Origin: Bacillus sp. REN3 | GTDB lineage: Bacteria > Bacillota > Bacilli > Bacillales > Cytobacillaceae | Direction of reading: 5' to 3' | DNA: 52,997 nt | Assembly: GCF_017912555.1 (NCBI RefSeq) | Contig: NZ_JAERSD010000028.1 | Coordinates: 1-52,997 of the forward strand | In this document: positions 50,047 to 52,997 of the stretch, piece after piece | How positions within the stretch are numbered: the stretch's first letter is position 1 | How the letters are laid out: each line of letters opens with the position of its first letter | Notes under the pieces: generated by a model | Told to the model about the DNA's origin: nothing | The model's database searches: none | What the model saw: the letters and a program-made list of their open reading frames with translations, nothing else | Position numbers and translations under genes: made by a program

Positions 50047-50068
50047 AAAAAGCCGCGATGCGTGCGGC
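50047..50068 (-). terminator. Terminator after the MgtC-like gene
   Basis: On the minus strand GCCGC and GCGGC form a GC stem around ACGCATC followed by TTTTTG, six bases after the stop codon. Confidence 0.75.
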
Positions 50069-50074
50069 CCAGTC

Positions 50075-50770
50075 CTATAACCCCTCGATTTCCACTCTGT
50101 TGATTCCTTCAATCCTTGAAACAGTCTCGTATACATCTGTTGTTTTCCTGCGGAAGTCTACGGTTACAATCAGTTGAACTAATTGGGTACCCTCGGCAAG
50201 GTCTTTAATCCGGACGTTTTTCAGAGCGATTCTTTCCGCCTTGATTTTCGCGATAATATCAGCGATGCTTTCCCTTGTGTTCACGTTGAATTGCAGCCGG
50301 ATTTCCTTTTCTCTGAGCTGTTTGGGCCCAATATAAGTCATCAGGAACGGCATGAATTCAACGCTGAAAATCAGCAGCGTGACGCCGGCAATTGCTTCCA
50401 TGTAAAAACCCGCACCAACTGTAATCCCAATCCCGGCAGCTCCCCAAATCATGGCTGCTGTTGTAAGCCCTGAAATTGTATCATTGCCTCTTCTTAAAAT
50501 GACGCCTGCACCAAGGAAACCGATTCCAGAAACGATTTGCGCTGCAAGCCGCAGGGGATCCATAGTGATATTCACGTCTTCATCGCCAGGAAACATGTAG
50601 GCCGATTCACTTGAAACAACCGTCAGAAGACAGCTGACAATCGAAATGACCAGACTTGTTTTCAACCCGACAGGCTTCCTTTTAATCTCACGCTCAAGTC
50701 CGATGACCAGGCCCAGGAATGCGGATATGCCCAATTTGAACAAAACCTCTAGATCCAAAGAATAAATCAT
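50075..50770 (-). CDS. MgtC/SapB family membrane protein
   Basis: A 231-residue protein with about five helices in the first 145 residues ('FKLGISAFLGLVIGLEREIKRKPVGLKTS', 'AAQIVSGIGFLGAGVILRRG', 'GLTTAAMIWGAAGIGITVGAGFY'), the classical MgtC/SapB signature. A cytoplasmic ACT-like domain follows ('LVQLIVTVDFRRKTTDVYETVSRIEGINRVEIEG'). MgtC proteins influence magnesium homeostasis and ATP-synthase activity in pathogens; the Bacillus role is less clear. It is transcribed alone. Confidence 0.9.
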   Translation of the reverse strand: MIYSLDLEVLFKLGISAFLGLVIGLEREIKRKPVGLKTSLVISIVSCLLTVVSSESAYMFPGDEDVNITMDPLRLAAQIVSGIGFLGAGVILRRGNDTISGLTTAAMIWGAAGIGITVGAGFYMEAIAGVTLLIFSVEFMPFLMTYIGPKQLREKEIRLQFNVNTRESIADIIAKIKAERIALKNVRIKDLAEGTQLVQLIVTVDFRRKTTDVYETVSRIEGINRVEIEGL

Positions 50771-50926
50771 GATAATCCCCTGCCCATTAAGTTATATTTT
50801 TTTTATTTCCTCATTAACATTACAATAACCCATTATGTTGAAAAATTTAAAAAAAGAAGAAAAAATAAGGATTTCGTTGTAAAATACAAATACGAACAAA
50901 CAGCTTTCATTAAAAGGAGAATAGAA

Positions 50927-51835
50927 ATGGAATCACCGAAAGTCAATCCTTATCTGGCGGTTGCCATTGGCGTGGTAGCTGTTTCTACCTCTGCCATCCT
51001 GGTAAAAGTCTCGTCCGCCCCTTCGGGAGTAATTGCCTTTTACAGATTGTTCTTTTCCGTATTACTTATGCTGCCGATATTTCTTTTAAAACATGTTTCA
51101 GAGTTACGCCTTATTACGAAACAAGACTGGCTATTATCCGGGGTGTCCGGTGTTTTTCTGGCCTTTCACTTTATTCTTTGGTTCGAATCCTTAAACTACA
51201 CCTCCGTAGCAAGTTCGACTGTTCTTGTCACGCTTCAGCCCTTATTTGCTTTTATCGGGACTTATTTGTTCTTTAAAGAAAAATTGTCCTTTAAAGCGGT
51301 GCTCAGTGGAATTATTGCCATCGCCGGCAGTGTCATCATTAGTTGGGGGGATTTTAAAATAAGCGGCAGTGCACTATTCGGAGACATCTTGGCATTAATC
51401 GCATGTGGACTGGTAACTGTTTACCTGCTATTTGGGCAAGCGGTCAGAAAAAGAATGTCTTTAATAACATATACATTTATTGTATATGGAATTAGTTCGA
51501 TTACGCTGTTTTTCTATGTACTCGCAACGGGAGGACCGTTTTTTTCTTTTCCTGCAAGCGACTGGGTTTACTTTGTCCTCCTCGCGTTAATTCCAACATT
51601 GTTGGGTCATACGCTATTTAATTGGTCTGTAAAATGGCTGAGTACGTCCGTCATCTCAATGGCCATTTTATTTGAACCGGTTGGGGCGACTCTTCTTGCT
51701 TTTTACCTCCTTGGAGAAACTGTCATATGGACACAGGTTGCAGGAGGTTTGGTCGTGATAGCTGGAATTACCCTGTTCCTTGTCGATGAACGGCAAATTA
51801 AAAATAGAGCAGAGATTAAATCCGTATCTGGATAG
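50927..51835 (+). CDS. EamA/DMT family transporter
   Basis: A 302-residue membrane protein with ten helices in two EamA repeats, each about 140 residues. 'AFHFILWFESLNYTSVASSTVLVTLQPLFAFIGTYLFFKEKLS' marks the end of the first and 'STSVISMAILFEPVGATLLAFYLLGETVIWTQVAGGLVVIAGI' the end of the second. It exports or imports small metabolites; the substrate is unknown. AAAAGGAGAA precedes the ATG. Nine bases separate it from the GNAT gene, so they are cotranscribed. Confidence 0.9.
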   Translation: MESPKVNPYLAVAIGVVAVSTSAILVKVSSAPSGVIAFYRLFFSVLLMLPIFLLKHVSELRLITKQDWLLSGVSGVFLAFHFILWFESLNYTSVASSTVLVTLQPLFAFIGTYLFFKEKLSFKAVLSGIIAIAGSVIISWGDFKISGSALFGDILALIACGLVTVYLLFGQAVRKRMSLITYTFIVYGISSITLFFYVLATGGPFFSFPASDWVYFVLLALIPTLLGHTLFNWSVKWLSTSVISMAILFEPVGATLLAFYLLGETVIWTQVAGGLVVIAGITLFLVDERQIKNRAEIKSVSG

Positions 51836-51844
51836 GGGATGCTT

Positions 51845-52405
51845 ATGCAAATAAGAAAAGCGAAAAAAGAGGATGCATTGGGAATTGCCGAAGTCCATGT
51901 CAAGAGCTGGATCGAAACTTACACTGGCATTGTAAGCCCAAAGTTTCTGGAATCCTTAAAGGTTGAAAAACGTCTTATGCTTTGGGAAAAGATTCTGTCT
52001 TCAGCCAATAAAGAGAAGCCTGTTTTTGTGGCAGTCAACGATAAAGGGAAAATCATTGGTTTCGCTTCATTTGGACAGGAAAGAACCGGGAAATTCCAGG
52101 CGGAAGGAGAATTATATGCCATCTATATTCTCAAGGAGTATCAAAGGAATAAGCTTGGCCTTCGCTTCCTTCATGAAGGCATAAAGGAAATGATGGAAAT
52201 CGGGTTTTTATCCATGCTTGTTTGGGTTCTCGAAGAAAATGGGAACCGTAAATTCTATGAACGCCTTGGTGCCGAAAAGGCGGGGGAAGAACTTGATACC
52301 ATTGGAGGGCACGAGCACCTTGAACTCGCATATGTATGGAATGATTTGAAATCACTCCTGCAAAATATTAACTCACAATTGAAAAATAAAAATCCCCTCG
52401 AGTAG
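51845..52405 (+). CDS. GNAT family N-acetyltransferase
   Basis: A 186-residue acetyltransferase: 'IRKAKKEDALGIAEVHVKSWIETYTGI' at the N-terminus, 'GELYAIYILKEYQRNKLGLRFLHEGI' with the acetyl-CoA loop (Q-R-N-K-L-G in place of the usual Q-R-x-G-x-G), and 'VWVLEENGNRKFYERLGAEKAG' near the end. ATG 51845 sits six bases after AGGGG; ATG 51839 is an alternative two codons earlier. The stop codon lies inside the terminator stem. Confidence 0.88.
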   Translation: MQIRKAKKEDALGIAEVHVKSWIETYTGIVSPKFLESLKVEKRLMLWEKILSSANKEKPVFVAVNDKGKIIGFASFGQERTGKFQAEGELYAIYILKEYQRNKLGLRFLHEGIKEMMEIGFLSMLVWVLEENGNRKFYERLGAEKAGEELDTIGGHEHLELAYVWNDLKSLLQNINSQLKNKNPLE

Positions 52406-52414
52406 GGGATTTTT
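52388..52414 (+). terminator. Rho-independent terminator overlapping the GNAT stop
   Basis: AAAAATCCCCT and AGGGGATTTTT are perfect arms around five bases. The TAG stop codon is part of the hairpin. Confidence 0.92.
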
Positions 52415-52780
52415 ATATGAATAGATAGGTTAGTCACGAAAAAGATAAGGCGAAGGTTGCAGTAAAAATGAGAAAAGGACATGTACCTTTCCGTTAGCAT
52501 TGGTGATTTTTACACCTTCAATAAATGAAAACGCGAACAGGAAAACAGCTATGCTAAAAGATAGATACAATTCGGATGTTTGAAGTAATATTTTCCATCC
52601 CGAATTTCTTGATTTGTCAAACCATCTTATGAAGACACTGACAAATTAGTAACGAGAATCGATGAAAAGATATTAAAATTATATTGCAAACACATTTCCG
52701 TCATGATATATTTGATTTCGTCCTTAACTAGGGACAGAATTCCTGACAACATTATGCAAGTGATAAATTCCAAAATGATG
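52415..52780. other. Gene-free stretch upstream of the rRNA promoter
   Basis: AT-rich spacer without a supported gene. A minus-strand frame (52627-52881) crosses the rRNA promoter and is not credible. UP-element-like A/T tracts lie just left of the -35. A further upstream rRNA promoter is possible but not clear. Confidence 0.5.
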
Positions 52781-52809
52781 TTGACAGCAATAAAGCGACA
52801 TGCTATATT
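52781..52809 (+). promoter_or_regulatory. rRNA operon promoter
   Basis: A perfect TTGACA (52781-52786) and TATATT (52804-52809) are 17 bp apart, followed about 135 bases later by the 16S gene. This is the usual arrangement of a Bacillus rrn P2 promoter. Confidence 0.88.
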
Positions 52810-52817
52810 AATTAAGT

Positions 52818-52945
52818 CGCTTCCGGGCGACGGAGTAACAATTGTTCTTTGAAAACTAAACAAACAAGCGTCAACAAACAATAATCATCATGGCTTCTTA
52901 ATGAAGATCATGAGCCAACGTTTTTTATTATGAGCTAACTCATAC
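52818..52945 (+). promoter_or_regulatory. rRNA leader with antitermination box
   Basis: A small hairpin GTCGC...GCGAC near 52817-52832 is followed by TGTTCTTTGAAAACTAAAC, the typical Bacillus boxA-type antitermination sequence, and by the leader strand that pairs beyond 16S for RNase III processing. Confidence 0.75.
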
Positions 52946-52997
52946 TCTTTCTTGGAGAGTTTGATCCTGGCTCAGGACGAACGCTGGCGGCGTGCCT
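52946..52997 (+). rRNA. 16S ribosomal RNA, 5' end
   Basis: GGAGAGTTTGATCCTGGCTC followed by the universal GACGAACGCTGGCGGCGTGC marks the start of 16S rRNA. The gene runs off the right edge. The mature 5' end is placed by analogy with Bacillus. Confidence 0.95.

Noticed and set aside
52627-52881. An 84-codon minus-strand frame over the rRNA promoter
   Set aside because: It covers a near-consensus rRNA promoter and the leader, and has no ribosome binding site.
1-52997. CRISPR arrays, riboswitches and phage structural genes
   Set aside because: No regularly spaced repeats, no recognisable riboswitch core and no phage structural motifs were seen on either strand.

Overview
The window reads as a chromosomal segment of a low-to-moderate-GC Gram-positive rod of the family Bacillaceae. 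Supporting signs are strong AGGAGG-type ribosome binding sites, frequent TTG and GTG starts, sigma-A promoters, Fur and CcpA (cre) boxes of Bacillus type, lipoprotein-anchored extracytoplasmic proteins, PadR and GntR regulators, and the 5' end of a 16S rRNA gene at the right edge. No genus can be assigned from the sequence alone.

Layout. (1) 1-4412: the tail of an upstream gene, then a two-gene lipoprotein operon behind two tandem Fur boxes. It encodes a large alpha/alpha-type lipoprotein and a YVTN beta-propeller fused to a di-heme MauG/CcpA-peroxidase-like cytochrome c. (2) 4754-8611: cell-envelope genes: a processive family 2 glycosyltransferase, an LCP ligase fused to a YrrS/DUF1510-like domain, and a membrane-anchored NERD-like protein. 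(3) 8666-16146: small metabolic genes with readable regulation. Two short-chain dehydrogenases share an identical palindromic operator and flank a PadR regulator and a DUF2164 gene. They are followed by a GreA/B C-terminal-domain protein with a possible leader peptide, a DsrE protein, a flavin-nucleotide-binding PPOX-type protein, and an HPP membrane protein divergent from a GntR regulator with repeated operators.

(4) 16432-42613: the centrepiece, an approximately 26 kb carbohydrate-use locus in two transcription units. Each has a sigma-A promoter followed directly by the same 15-bp sequence GAACCAGATATGAAC; the second also carries a cre box. Unit 1 encodes a double GNAT protein, a xylose-isomerase-like TIM barrel, a Gfo/Idh/MocA oxidoreductase and a secreted beta-propeller/FIMAH protein. 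Unit 2 encodes a sugar ABC importer without its own ATPase and a GntR regulator fused to a cytoplasmic solute-binding-protein domain. It continues with a medium-chain dehydrogenase, two more Gfo/Idh/MocA proteins, an unrecognised protein, two FAD oxidoreductases and NanE, ROK kinase and NagA. The last genes encode an alpha/alpha-barrel glycosidase-like protein, a CE7-type esterase, two tiny proteins and a GH20/GH67-like protein. NanE-ROK-NagA points to N-acetylmannosamine/N-acetylglucosamine as an end product. The redox enzymes and isomerase suggest that sugars or glycosides are handled through keto intermediates. The natural substrate is not evident.

(5) 43131-48234: an HrtAB-like ABC exporter, then a broken Rhs/YD-repeat gene whose C-terminal nuclease-like toxin end remains open and is followed by a SUKH immunity gene with an L7/L12-like tail. 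(6) 48351-49968: an N-terminally truncated tyrosine integrase between a tRNA-Ala(GGC) gene and a 32-bp copy of that tRNA's 3' region, apparently the relic of an integrated element. (7) 50075-52997: MgtC/SapB-type membrane protein, EamA transporter, GNAT acetyltransferase, then an rRNA promoter, leader and 16S 5' end.
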